Of a stretch of DNA of 64,000 bases, positions 47,540 to 58,611 are shown one piece after another (the first letter of the stretch is position 1; every line of letters starts with the position of its first letter). The translations under genes and the position numbers were made by a program. The notes beneath the pieces are model-generated. The model was not told where the DNA came from. It saw only the letters and a program-made list of their open reading frames with translations, and ran no database searches. Origin of the DNA: Eumeta japonica (taxonomy: Eukaryota; Arthropoda; Insecta; Lepidoptera; Psychidae); the NCBI GenBank assembly GCA_005406025.1, contig BGZK01000012.1, positions 310,001 to 374,000 on the forward strand, written 5' to 3'.

Positions 47540-49034
47540 TGTTACAGTAGTGAAGCGATTGGTATTAGAGGAAAAAATTTTTCGGCATCCCCCTAATATG
47601 TGCTGTAGATAATGTTTTAAAAAGCTACAACGTGTCTGACCAAGCCAAGGGAGAGGAATCTATCGGACACATCTTCGATTTGTTTAAAAAAATATATAGA
47701 CACCAACCCGCCTCGGTCTCATACGGGCACAGTCATATAGCATGCCAATATTATATAATAGATTACGATATGAGGTAGAGATATCTGGCGAGCTGTAGAA
47801 AATGAGATAAACGAAATAAAGGTTTCTTTTTTCACAGAAACATAGAACATTTCATTGTCACATATCTCGAATAAATATCCAAATATTTGTACAACAGCAC
47901 ACAATTCGCACCGAACACCACGTGTCGGGACGTCAGGGGCGTATGTAACATGAATCGGCACTCATACAACAGGGTTATTACTAATATTGAAAATGTTATA
48001 TTTTTGTTGATGAAATATGTAAGTTGGCTATAGTAATATGAAATCGGATCTAAAAAAAAAAAACGTTAAACTGTAAACTATCAAAGAGCTCTTTTTTTTT
48101 TTAATTCGAGCTCTTTCAAGCTCTTTACCACAAAACATAGTTTGACGCGGAAGGAGGGAAAGGGAAATACCGCGAGCCCACTCTCTGTTTTCCTTCCTCC
48201 GTCAGCCTGCATTCTATATGACGCTAGTATACAATCAGATTACAGAGCATTAGCGGTCTCGCTGTACAACTAACCAAATTGAAACAGCCATTACTGAGTT
48301 AATTTTATAATTTTCTAATAAATAATTTTAGTATATCATAAAAAGCTTTAAATAATATAATAAAAAAATAATAAACTGACCCATTAGACCGTTAAGGTTT
48401 CTATAACGGAAAATTCGTTCCAATTGTGACATGATCCAGGATATGTTCGTGGATCCACACGGAGACTTCTCAGAACAGGTCATCTCGTGTGATGGGAACA
48501 ACCGTATGAGATAACATATTACCGTTATATCTTCTTTATAAACATTTTACAAATTTGATATTTCCCGCTTCAATACACACATTCGGGGTTGCATTAAAAT
48601 AAACATGTGACATAAAAATATTTTCATATGAACGTAAATTTTTACTCCTTATTTGAAACCCATAAGTGTTGATTATTATTAATTAAACGATTGAAAACAA
48701 AAATATTTATAGGGATAGCCTTAATAATAATAGTATTATAATTACTACAAATATTATTTTCTTATAATGAATAAGTCTTGATACAAATTTTCATGGGTCT
48801 AGTTTTAAAAAAAATCGAGTTTATTGTACGAAATTTCAGCCCATACTACATCTTTATGGATTGAATTCTTAGAGTAGGTCTCGCGTTCCTTGTCTTTGGT
48901 GAAACAGACATACTGCATAAATTTCCTGTTTCTAATTAATAATTTCCGTTCTATGTTGAAGAGTCAATAGACAAACACTGAATTAGGATTTTTTTCTTTA
49001 TAATTTACACATCTATTATAAAGAAAGAGATCTT
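47540..49034. other. Interval without recognisable gene
   Basis: AT-rich. GAGCTC/CTCTTT palindromic words at 48086-48125 and a purine/pyrimidine pair GACGCGGAAGGAGGG against CCTTCCTCCGTC at 48144-48207 are the only structure seen. Confidence 0.4.
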
Positions 49035-49036
49035 TA

Positions 49037-50369
49037 CAAGGGGTATGCCAAAAGTAATTATACACTCATTACTTAATAATTTGATACTGGCAAGCTATAA
49101 ACCATCGTAAATACGGGTGACAAATTTTAAAAGTGATATATATTTGAATTGAAATATATTTTTCTTTAAAATGCTTATTTTTGTGAGAATCTGGCGGGAA
49201 TTTGCTTGCAACAATGGAACTCAGTCGAAGTAATTTTTACGCTACGATTTTTTATGATTACAAAAACGGTTTAATACTCCAAGAATGTTTAAACATCTGG
49301 TTACTACCTTTGGTAAGGTTGCTTGTTCACGAGCACCAGTTCTTAATTGGTTTACTAAGTGTAAAAGAAGACGGGGAAGCTTTGAAGATGAGTCGAGGAA
49401 ATATCGGCCGATGACAGCAGTCATTCAAGAAAATGTTAAAGAAATTGGAAAATTAATCCGAGTGAACCAAAGAATTCCGCTCAACTTTCACGTATATGAA
49501 GCTTGAGCGAAAACTTGAGTATTGAATTGTCAGTGATGCAAATCATTATTCAATATCAACTTTCTCTCGGTGAGCGTTGTTCGAGAAGGGTGCTGCACAG
49601 ACTGACCGATGACTAGAAAGACCGCTGGATAGATTGGTGTGAATTTTTTATAGAGAAATATGATGGATGCGAGAAAAAAAGATGTATACGATATATTTAT
49701 CTGTAATGAAACATGGTTGCACAACTGCGACCACGAAATAAAATGACAATGATAAAATGCAAATATGAAGCTTTGAAAATAAACCAACATCAATAAAATG
49801 TCTCTGGGCACGAAGCATAGAGAAACAAGTGGTCACGACGTTTTTTATAAGACCGGTCATATAGGTCCTCTGGTACTAAAGGATAGAAAAACTTTTAATT
49901 CTGAACGGTATGTGACAGTTTATGCCCCAGCAGTATTGTCAGCTTCCTATGACGAATCGAAGTCGCGGAACCAACACCTTCTTTGAGACTAGAACAATTC
50001 CTTGCCCAACTCGTCCGCCAGAACACTTAATTTTTTTAATTTGAAAAATTAAAAAAATCTATCGTCGCGTCTATCCTACCTCACCCACCATTTTCTCCAG
50101 ACTTAGTACTAAGTTGGCAATTTTTACTTATTTACCAAAATAAAAGAAAAATTGAAAGGCAAGAGATTCAAGGACAAGGAAGATGCACTGGCAGCCTTTA
50201 ATTTTGATATTTCTGACGTACCGGAAAAAGAGTGGTCAAAGGTGTTTTTCATTTCATGCAAAAGTGTATGCATTCTCAGGGTGAATACTTTGAAAAGATC
50301 GATACTAGTAATAAATAATAAATACTATATTTTTTTAGTATTTACTTTTTTTTTGGCATACCTGTCGTA
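49037..50369 (+). mobile_element. Mariner, copy C, both ends present
   Basis: The element is about 1.33 kb, the normal mariner length. It is bounded by TA at 49035-49036 and 50370-50371, with inverted ends sharing GGTATGCCAAAA. The transposase gene on the plus strand is broken (separate entry), and part of the central catalytic region is missing or scrambled near 49990-50090. Confidence 0.8.
49214..50300 (+). pseudogene. Mariner transposase pseudogene
   Basis: From ATG 49214 the frame reads MELSRSNFYATIFYDYKNGL. After a frameshift near 49285 it continues VLNWFTKCKRRRGSFEDESR (helix-turn-helix end and linker), then REHR-like remains. DVYDIFICNETWLH has Asn where the first catalytic Asp of the GDETW motif should be. 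FYKTGHIGPLVLKDRKTFNS, PHPPFSPDLVLSW (third catalytic Asp kept) and KRFKDKEDALAAFNFDISDV complete the C-terminus. Several stops and frameshifts are present, and the middle HDN motif is not found. It cannot make active transposase; an intact copy would cut and paste at TA sites. Confidence 0.75.
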
Positions 50370-50371
50370 TA

Positions 50372-50875
50372 AATATGATGATCATTTATAAATAATAAAC
50401 GTTCACATAGTACAAATAATTATATTATTAGTATGCGCTAGCGGTACCCGCTCCTTCACATGTGATATTTCAGGTTTTCTTGTCGTCATTCGATTTCGAT
50501 GAAATATCTAACAAAGTTTTACTGCAACCCAAATAAAATTTCCTTATGAATATTTCATACAAATACATTCTGTAGTTTGGAAATTAACATTTTCAAACAG
50601 CTAAACAGACAGACAAATATTTTAAAATTGGAGTTTTCTTCCTCTTTTCCTTCAATTTTTCCTACACCGCCTTCAATCAGTTTCTGATGAATATATTTAG
50701 CATAGACTTGCATAGATTTATTTGTTATACAGTTTTATTACATGCGAAGAGGGATCGCACAATATTCCAAGATACTTCATACATAATTCTTTTTGAATTA
50801 GCAAATTCATACAACAAGGGATAATTATCCATTAGTGAGTAAAGTTGAAAGTCAAAGTGAATAAAATCCGTGCGG
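50372..50875. other. Interval with faint repeat traces only
   Basis: The order ACTGCAACCCAAATAAAATT ... AAACAGCTAAACAGACAGAC (50520-50610) recalls the GATCGG-type family 5' part in the minus orientation. No gene is recognised. Confidence 0.35.
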
Positions 50876-50879
50876 ATTT

Positions 50880-51095
50880 TTTTGGCGTGAGAGGTTCCTC
50901 AATGCGACGTGCGTTGAAACCGAATTTAGAATTGGGGACAGAATCAGGATGGGTATCGGAATCGGAATTGAAATCGAAAACAGAATCAGAATAGAGATCG
51001 TAATGAAAATTGTGACGTGGATTGATAAGTAGATAGAATAGGGATGAGCCCTGTATCGTGACCGGAGTAAGAATTCGGATCGTCACCCAATTTAG
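50880..51095 (+). repeat. GATCGG-type hexamer-run repeat
   Basis: GAATCAGGATGGGTATCGGA, ATCGGAATTGAAATCGAAAA and AACAGAATCAGAATAGAGAT form a long degenerate hexamer run. The minus-strand frame across it encodes a D/S/N-rich artefact (DSDTHPDSVPNS). Confidence 0.6.
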
Positions 51096-51359
51096 TATCG
51101 GGCAGTTTAGTGACACGATAGATGTAACTCAAGTATTTTATATTCACGTGACTAAGGTGACGACTAAAAAATATATACTTATATGTGTACCTACAATTTT
51201 ATTAGAAATGTCCACAACGACATAGTCTGATCTTGCAATTATATCTTCGGTTGTTCTCAAATCGGTTACAGTGGTTACTCGATGAATTAATATATGTATG
51301 CATATATTTGATACTATTATTTCAGTGCTCATATAATACCAGATAATCTGAAATCACAT

Positions 51360-51840
51360 AAAAATGAACATTTGTTTGTTTTTTTGTTTGTGACGCACGG
51401 TTCATCCGATCGCAATGGTACTTTGGTAATTTGTTGTGTGCGTAACGGGAAGGTTTCTAACAAAAATAATGATTTTTTTATCATTAAAAACTAGAGCGAG
51501 AACGGAATCGAAATCGACCCTGTTGTCGATTCTAGTTCTGTATCTAGATTAAGTACAAACAGCGGAACAGGATTTGGACGGCCTGTAATCAAATTTTACA
51601 TACAAAAGGAAGGTTATTTTTTGGTATAGTACATAGGATACTTTTTATAGAAAATTCTTTTTGGCAGTAATAAAAACATGGTTGGCTTGTCATTAACGAC
51701 ACTGTCCACGAGAGAACAAGGATCAGCGCCAGAACTGAACAGGGACAGGGATCAGTTTTGGCAGAGGGATCGATCGATGTAAAAGATAACGAAATCTCTT
51801 TTATGTCCAAGCGGGCGAACCCGTAAGCGTTTTTCAATTA
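51360..51840 (+). repeat. GATCGG-type interspersed repeat, second long copy
   Basis: The 5' part has AACATTTGTTTGTTTTTTTG and GACGCACGGTTCATCCGATC. Hexamer runs at 51497-51560 and 51712-51780 (AACAGGGACAGGGATCAGTT) follow, and the end is TGTCCAAGCGGGCGAACCCG. The layout equals the copy at 14228. Confidence 0.6.
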
Positions 51841-52880
51841 TTTAAAAAAAAGATCATTGCCGAATTGTAATTTGCTCTCAGGAAAGAGAACGGAATGACG
51901 ACTAGTTATAGATTATTGTTGCATAATATTAAGACAGTGCAGAATCGTACATGAAATTTTTGTAATGGTTTGACTGTTTAAGGTAATGGAAACCTGATTA
52001 TTGATCAATCATATGCATCTTACATTTATTTACAGTCATATCAATAATGTGACGAGAAGGTTGGTGTTCCACATTTCAAAACTCTAAGAATGTAAACGGT
52101 TACATGTTTACTTGTTTTTTAAAACGATCAATGAATATAAAACACTGGCATTAAATGAAATTTGTTTTAAGCTCGCAAAGTGTCAAGCACTACAACTACT
52201 GTGTGCCTATGACAAGGAACCAGTATACTAACGTACAAAGTTTACACCTGCCGTTCGCAAGACATTCAACCAGTCTATAAAAACTGGAATAATCTGCAGA
52301 ATGCTCAGTTGGACAGATAGCGCGTTCAATTTGTGTCTCCGATGACAAAACAATAAAGATGTTGGTTTATTGCATAGTTTTGTATTCCATTGACCCTTTG
52401 CCAGCGAAGGAAGGAATAAAGAGGCAAACCTAACAAATAAATGTAATGTATCTTCAGGATATTATCGTACAGATACGTCGCGATTCGAAGATGATGCATG
52501 TTTTCGTAAAATCATTTTTTTTTTGTGGCGATCTTTGATTGCGAAGGATGCTATAGGTTTTTTAAGCAATAGTAACAGTATGGTAACTACAGCTGACTTG
52601 TCGTTGGTATTCACAGGTTTCCGATAGGTAGCGCGAAGGATTTTTCTTTACACATATTACATTCCAAAATGATTTAAATGTTTTTCTGATCACGTAACAT
52701 ATAATGCAAATACAAATCATGTCGGTATATAAATATAAAATTCACTAATTCGCTGATTACTGCGCCATCTATCGTGGTCAGTTTTGCATTTTTCTTTTTA
52801 GGCACTAAACCAACGTATATTGTGAATCTGAATTTATAATTGATCCGACAACTAATAGACACAGCAACGATTATTCACAC
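51841..52880. other. Interval without recognisable gene
   Basis: AT-rich, nothing supported. Confidence 0.4.
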
Positions 52881-52884
52881 TAAT

Positions 52885-53040
52885 ATCATATACACGAAAG
52901 TAACTTTTGTCTGTGTGTCCTTTACGTTTTCGTAGTTACAGCGATTTTAATGAAATTTGGTACTTACGTAGCTTTCACCCTGGGGAAGAATATAGGCTAC
53001 TTTTTTAGCTGTCTGCCTGCTGGTATGTATGTCCTCCTAA
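52885..53040 (+). repeat. GATCGG-family 5' fragment
   Basis: GTAACTTTTGTCTGTGTGTC, TTTAATGAAATTTGGTACTT and GGGAAGAATATAGGCTACTT follow the order (GTCTGTCTG ... GATTTTGATGAAATTTGG ... ATAGGCTACTTTTT) of a very common lepidopteran repeat head. No hexamer run follows. Confidence 0.55.
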
Positions 53041-53845
53041 AACTAAAAAAAATGTAAATAATAAAAATATATTTAATAAGTCAAATGTATTCAGCATACA
53101 AGTTTCCGAGATATTGATGATCGCTAAGGGTTAACTCAAGAAAATTTGTATCCTTTGATCCATAGAGTTATTAAAAACTATGAAAACAAACTGGAAGAGT
53201 TTGAAAACCCAGGTTTGTAGTTCTTTTATATGGCATATTCCGGTAATAATTTCATATCATCGAATTTTAAGAAACAGTAGATGTCCATAGGAAATGAATA
53301 TTACCATCAACATTCTGTGCTGATTTGATAAAAATCATTCTTAGGGTTATTAATACAGAGCTCTATTAGTCAATGTTTTAGGTTTTGTTTTCCACTGCAA
53401 ACGGTGCTAAAAGTTAGAGCGTTCTGGTAAAACAGATTAACTATATAAGGAGAAAATTCCTTTCAGTATCAGTTTTTACATGAAAAAAATCGTTTTTTCA
53501 TTTTAAATATGTAATAAGGTAAACAGATTTTTATGTTAAGATTTTAGCGATTATTTATTAGAAGTTTTACCTGTGTTAAAATATATGAATTCGTTCGAAA
53601 TAATCGAATCGCTTTCAGAAAAATTTCGAAATGATTCATAATATTTTAAATATTTGCAAAAAAAAACTGACTTTTCGTGTTAATTTTCATATATTTTGGT
53701 TTGTAACTGTCAATAACTATTAGTGGCATAGGCTTACATTCATAAGTTTTAAATTTGCATACAATGCAAAAAGTATTTTTTGTTTATATACTTACCTAGC
53801 GGTCATCCACCCGCTCCTCTGGGCGACATGGGTCATGAAAGCAAA
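53041..53845. other. Interval without recognisable gene
   Basis: AT-rich, nothing supported. Confidence 0.4.
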
Positions 53846-53849
53846 TAAA

Positions 53850-54000
53850 AAAAACCTGACAAGTGCAAATAGAACTCGCATCCTGAGGGTTCCGTACCAA
53901 TTTTATTTTTAGGTATATGTAGATATTTTATCTATCAAGAGTCTCGATATTTTTTTGTCTGTTTTACATTGATACAGGAGATATATTGGTCCTAGGAATT
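53850..54000 (+). repeat. GGCCAAGTG...GGGTTCCGTA repeat, 5' fragment
   Basis: AAAACCTGACAAGTGCAAAT, GAACTCGCATCCTGAGGGTT and CCGTACCAATTT are a worn version of the 5' head seen at 3003. Only the head is clear. Confidence 0.6.
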
Positions 54001-55720
54001 CCGAAACTTTTGCCTTTTTTTTTTAATTTTCGAATTTTCTTAAAATTATGGGAATTTTTGTAAATCTTAAGTTTTTATAGCGCGAATTTAAATAATTTTC
54101 TTCCTTATATTGACTTTCATAAAAAAATATCTTTGTCATAAGATTATTATAAATTATCAATTTTCAGATTTTTTTCTTTTACCTTTCTTTCTGGAAAATT
54201 TCACGATTGTAAGTCAATAGGCAGTGTCCAATATGTTTTCATTCATTTGTGAATTTCAAAATGTAAGGCTTAAATGGCCGTATTTTTTGATCGCCTTGAC
54301 TTAGAAGCTTGACTCTTTAACGACTTCAATGCAATGTAGACGCAAGTATTTGGTGTTAATTTCCATTTAATACTTCCACGTATTCCTGAGAAATAGGGTC
54401 TTGACCGGCAGACTGAAAACGAAATGATACTACAAGGGTCCCCTTTTTGTTGAAAGATATGAAATCCTAAAAACGATGTCAACAGCATTGAGGATATATT
54501 TTGGTACGAACACTTTGAAAATATTTTATAAATAAATATTGATAAGTCAAAGGATTTTATTGAATAAAAGAATGATCAACGTACACGTTTTTCTTATTTT
54601 TACGGAATTATATTGCTTAGATAAATTTAAAAATTACCACTTCTAGATTCCTTGACATCGCGCCCGAATTCCAAAATTATAATGTGAGGTGATCTTAACT
54701 TTACTTGCAATTGTTAGGGTTTCGTAGGGAAATAGAGCTTCTCTCATAGTGTTAATCGTTTAATTCCATCTATTGAAATAGAATTTAGTGCTCAGACATG
54801 AAACTATAACGATGATTGGATATGTATTATTCTTCGGAAAAACTTTATGGCCACATTCACGTTTGGAAATCGCATCCGAAAAAATGTGTGCATATTCACC
54901 CAGTGAATGGATATTATTGGATCGGTCTAATAATTTATCAGGTGAGATGTTTCGAATTACAATATTCACTTCGGAAACAAAATCCAGGCCATAAAACCGC
55001 CTGAAAAGGAACTCTCACTTCGCATCAATCAAACTAAATATCTTTTGGTAGTTTTACTTCTAAAAAAGGTGAATATTTTACTTGACCGGAGTTTTCCAGC
55101 TACTGCATTTATAAATGGGAGAAGGAAATGTGTGTACGATTCTGGAAAAAAAAAACAAATATAATCCTCCCATGCGTTACGCAAGATCCAACTAGTGCAT
55201 TATCAATCTGACTGAAAAGCGATGTCGATGTTCAACCAAAATATTTTGGACTAGTACTGCACTATGATACGTATAGGCACAACATGGAAGACGCACTGAG
55301 TTAGCGTGAGAATTATGATCCAATATTCTCTTCTTAGGAGGAACCCGTGTCAGCCAGCGGGACGCTATATCATTATTGGTTGCACCGATACAAGTGCGAA
55401 AATACAAGATGCAAAAAAACGAACTTATTATTTTTACTACAAGCACGTTAAGCGTAAAAAGATAATATTAGTTGTTTAGTTATATTATTAGTAAGTATTT
55501 GTTTTTCAAAACTCTTTATTGAAATAAACGTTTAAGAGCAAAAGATCGACATTTTTTAAATTAAATTTTTATTCTAGCCTCTCTTTTGAACTGTTTGGAA
55601 CTTAAATTAAATGTATCGCACGTCTGGTATCACAGCGCCGAGTCATTGGATAAGATTTAATTTCTTATGTAAGATACTATATCTTCCACTTTTTCTGTGC
55701 ATGTACTAAAAACGTCAAAC
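54001..55720. other. Interval without recognisable gene
   Basis: AT-rich with several short frames of no known type. GAACCCGTGTCAGCCAGCGG near 55344 may be a trace of an RTE-like LINE tail. Confidence 0.35.
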
Positions 55721-55724
55721 GAGG

Positions 55725-55965
55725 GCGGCGAGGAATGTGAAGAGCCATTGTTTTGAATCAGAAGGCGTAGAGTTCAATCAGGAGGTTCAAATTGTGACCA
55801 CACGCGAAAAGAGTGATGACTTTCTTGTTAACTAAATTAAATTAACCGACTCGGGAACTCGGTGACTCGGGGAGCACGTCAAACCTTCGGCCTCGGAAGT
55901 TGTCAAGGATCTGTGACGATGGTCATCAGGAGATCTCGACTTATCGCTCAATATGAAACACAAGG
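55725..55965 (+). mobile_element. tRNA-derived SINE, copy 4
   Basis: The only plus-strand copy. It has a head GGGCGGCGAGGAATGTGAAG, box B-like GGTTCAAATTG (55783-55793), and a body CGGGGAGCACGTCAAACCTT then CGGCCTCGGAAGTTGTC, matching the GAACACATTAAGCCGTCGGT block of copy 1. It abuts LINE sequence directly at its 3' side, consistent with the shared tails that SINEs use to borrow LINE machinery (inference). Confidence 0.55.
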
Positions 55966-55974
55966 GTTAGCACC

Positions 55975-56345
55975 TCATCCACAACGGGGGTCCTGATCCC
56001 TACGCTCATCTACGGCAGCGAAAGTTGGGTGTGGCAAAAGGAAAATGAACGTGGATACGATGCAGGGGAGATGCAATTTCTGCATAGTACGTGGGGACTG
56101 TCTATGAGAGTAGAAACTGTTTTCAGACAGCGGTGTACGAAAGAAGATGTAGTGACAAAGTAGAGAAAGATATTTTGCGGTGGTTGGGCCATCTGGATGA
56201 TGGATAGATGAATGAACGTAGACCGACAAAATAAATTTGTAGAGAGAACGCGTGTGATGCTAAAGCCGGCAAGGGTCACTCTAGAAAATCCTATACCGAC
56301 CAAATTGGTGATATATTTAAGAAGGGCTAAATTTTGAGCACCTGA
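55975..56345 (+). pseudogene. Non-LTR retrotransposon reverse transcriptase C-terminus
   Basis: The plus frame gives LIPTLIYGSESWVWQKENER, then AGEMQFLHSTWGLS and RCTKEDVVTK followed by TAG. After a one-base shift ILRWLGHLDDG appears. LYGSE(T/S)W, the EMQ/EMR helix and LRWxGHxxR are the conserved C-terminal block after the reverse-transcriptase domain of RTE/jockey-like insect LINEs. The catalytic YADD part is absent, so this is a 5'-truncated dead copy, as usual for LINEs. Confidence 0.7.
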
Positions 56346-56449
56346 ATCTAACGAGCTTGCCTGAAGGTAGATGTTGGTAAAGCAAGAGATATACGTAAAT
56401 ATCGTACTATGTCGTAATATATTCTTATGGAAAATGGAGCCAAGTTTAT

Positions 56450-56520
56450 CATAATAATAATAATAAGATTGGGGAAGGGTTATGCCTCAGCAGTGAGGTG
56501 CTCAAAGTCTAACGTAATAT
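56450..56520 (+). repeat. LINE tail with (AAT)n and CAGCAGTGAGG motif
   Basis: A short AATAATAATAATAA run is followed by GGGGAAGGGTTATGCCTCAG and CAGTGAGG, close to the GGGATATGCCCAGCAGTGGG words found at the 3' end of lepidopteran LINEs. It probably ends the copy that begins at 55975. Confidence 0.5.
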
Positions 56521-56664
56521 ACTAATGTAAATCCGGTAGCTGTTAAAAAGTTACATACGCAACTTGCTTACTTCCCCAATCATTGTGTATATTATTTTTT
56601 GACTGGAATGAAACATAACGGTATCACTGTAAATTAATGTACAGATAATCAGTAATATTATTTT

Positions 56665-56835
56665 TAAGGTTCCGTACGCAAGCACAAAATATGGAACTTT
56701 TACATTTTTTTCATGTCCTTCCGTCCGTCCGTGCGTTAAAGCCTTATAATTCCGCTCCTTTTTCATTATCTTACGTGAATGTCACAGAATTTAAAAGTAT
56801 TCCATGCATAGATAATTGAAAGATAAAACTTATTT
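56665..56835 (+). repeat. GGGTTCCGTA-family fragment
   Basis: AAGGTTCCGTACGCAAGCAC and CTTCCGTCCGTCCGTGCGTT preserve the GGGTTCCGTA and GTCCGTC blocks of the family in full at 3003. Confidence 0.6.
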
Positions 56836-57069
56836 TTCGCATATCTTTTTGTAGGATATCGATCAATAAGTTTTTACAAACAAAGTTAAAGTATTTTTGG
56901 AACGAAGTTCCTTATGGCACGTTACACCTTTATAAGGATATATACATTTATAAAGCTTCAATAATGGCTTCAGTATTTGCTACTGCGCTTTTAACAGCAT
57001 AAACAAATGCTGTTTTTAATTAAGTACGTTTACTACGATAATTTTTATCTTGTAACCGTTTACAAGATC

Positions 57070-57158
57070 ATATTTACTGGCCATTATAGACTCAAAAGCA
57101 TGAAGCAAGAGCAATTGCTATTATGGTCCTATATGGCGCTATAATGGCCAGTAAATAT
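57070..57158. repeat. 19-bp perfect inverted repeat pair
   Basis: ATATTTACTGGCCATTATA (57070-57088) is exactly inverted at 57140-57158, with 51 bp between. The pair may be the ends or inner repeats of a short MITE. GGAACGAAGTTCC at 56899 lies upstream. Confidence 0.75.
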
Positions 57159-57409
57159 AACCAAATACTTAATAGATTTCAAATAAAATTTACGTTTCCC
57201 TGCGCAAATGCTACATCAAAAATAATAATTCAACCAAATAATAATTTTTAATTTAATTACTCTGGTAGACATTAATAAAAAAAAATTGAAAATAATCCAT
57301 TAAGCTTAATATATCGATTGCGATCTATCCATGACCGTTCACAAATTTATACACATAATAAAATTATAATAGGCCGATGTGTGTACGTTATAGATATTAA
57401 AAAAAAACT

Positions 57410-57822
57410 GATATGGAGGGTCTTTATTAGAGCCGTAGAAGCCAGGAAGTTTTTAGAGTTTTTGTCTGTTTGACTGTCTGTATGTTTGTTACCGCATCAC
57501 GTTTTTACGTGATGCGGTAACACGAGCGGTTTTTACCGCTGAACGGATTTTGATGAGGTTTTCACAGTTTGATTTCCTAGGTTTCTTAGAGTCCAACTTA
57601 ACATTAAAATCTAAGCTATGTTTCATCTAATTCAGTTGGGCAGAACCCGAAATACAGCTTGACCTCTCGTACAGTAGTACTGTCTTTCATACATTAAAGA
57701 TGTCATTTTAAATGGTCGTGTGGAAAAAATATGAATAAACGCCGACCGTTTTTTAAGTGATCTAAATATTATAGTATAGTAATATAGCCCACACGCGGGC
57801 GGAGCTGCAGGTAACTGCTAGT
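57410..57822 (+). repeat. GATCGG-family copy lacking the hexamer run, with 15-bp hairpin
   Basis: The head TTTTGTCTGTTTGACTGTCT, the block GAACGGATTTTGATGAGGTT and the end CACGCGGGCGGAGCTGCAGG match the family at 14228. Inside it, GTTACCGCATCACGT (57488-57502) pairs exactly with 57507-57521 around TTTT. Confidence 0.6.
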
Positions 57823-58156
57823 GAACTTATTAAAGCATTGCTGAGTGCGTATTTATTGTATAATAGGAATATTATTCGCATAAGTAGCATTTTAAAAATG
57901 GATTATAAATTAAATTACTCTATTTAGTTATAAAGTGGGCCCTTTTACCGACAGTATGCGTTTATAAATCCTTTATAGTCCTGATGAAACCTTGGTCTTG
58001 CGACAATTATAAAATTTATTTTTGCTTCTTGGGACTCCGTATGCTGGTGAATGAGAGTTAGGTCGAAAGAAATACAAGAGTTAATGAGGTCATGGCACTT
58101 TCGCTGTAGTTACATTTCAGAGGTTGCTCGTAGTCAAGTTCTACGAGTCGTCAATC

Positions 58157-58275
58157 GGCAACGTCCATACCGCGCTGAACGCACCGGTTCTGCGTCCGAC
58201 CACTGCAGTTAAGTAGTGTCGGACGAAGCCAGTGCTTGGATGGGTGACCGCCTGGCAGGCCGTGCTGTTGGGAAC
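58157..58275 (+). rRNA. 5S rRNA-like sequence (dispersed copy or 5S-headed SINE)
   Basis: The block follows the animal 5S rRNA order over about 119 nt: CAACGTCCATACC at the 5' end, CTGAACGCACCGGTTCTGCG, the box A region AGTTAAGTAGTGTCGG, and the box C region GTGCTTGGATGGGTGACCGC followed by CTGG, then a GTGCTGTTGG 3' end. The 5' and 3' ends still pair (CAAC with GTTG). The internal control regions are kept, so transcription by RNA polymerase III is possible. A T5 run lies at 58292-58296. Differences include a changed loop near 58204 and loss of the usual GGGAA(T/C)ACC. No second copy is in the window. It may be a dispersed 5S gene, a pseudogene, or the head of a 5S-derived SINE. Confidence 0.65.
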
Positions 58276-58291
58276 ACAGCAAGTTATTGGC

Positions 58292-58296
58292 TTTTT
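58292..58296 (+). terminator. T-run suited to RNA polymerase III termination
   Basis: CTTTTTG lies 17 bp after the 5S-like block. Pol III stops at runs of four or more T. A role is inferred from position only. Confidence 0.35.
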
Positions 58297-58611
58297 GTGT
58301 TTATTTTTTGGTTATTGATACAGATAAATAACCTATTTTAATAAATTATTCTCAAAAGTTAATTTTGTTCATTAATTCTTTTATTTAATATATAATATAT
58401 AGCTAAAGGAATTTTATTCCAATCGGGTGTCCCACAAAACGACCCTCGTTAAGTTTTTTAAGTTAGTTTTTCGCTCAAATATGTATAGGTATTTTGCGAT
58501 TTAATAGTATCTAAAGTTGTTAATGTTGTATTGCCTTCTCTAACATTTCAATAGAGTATTTTGAAAAATTAAAAAAAATATATGTAGAGATCTATTTCTA
58601 TTTTTTACCTA

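Noticed and set aside
50832..51116. 94-codon minus frame rich in D, S and N
   Set aside because: It is the translation of the GATCGG hexamer run.
55975..56303. Two overlapping minus frames of 84 and 97 codons
   Set aside because: They are antisense to the reverse-transcriptase C-terminal fragment on the plus strand.
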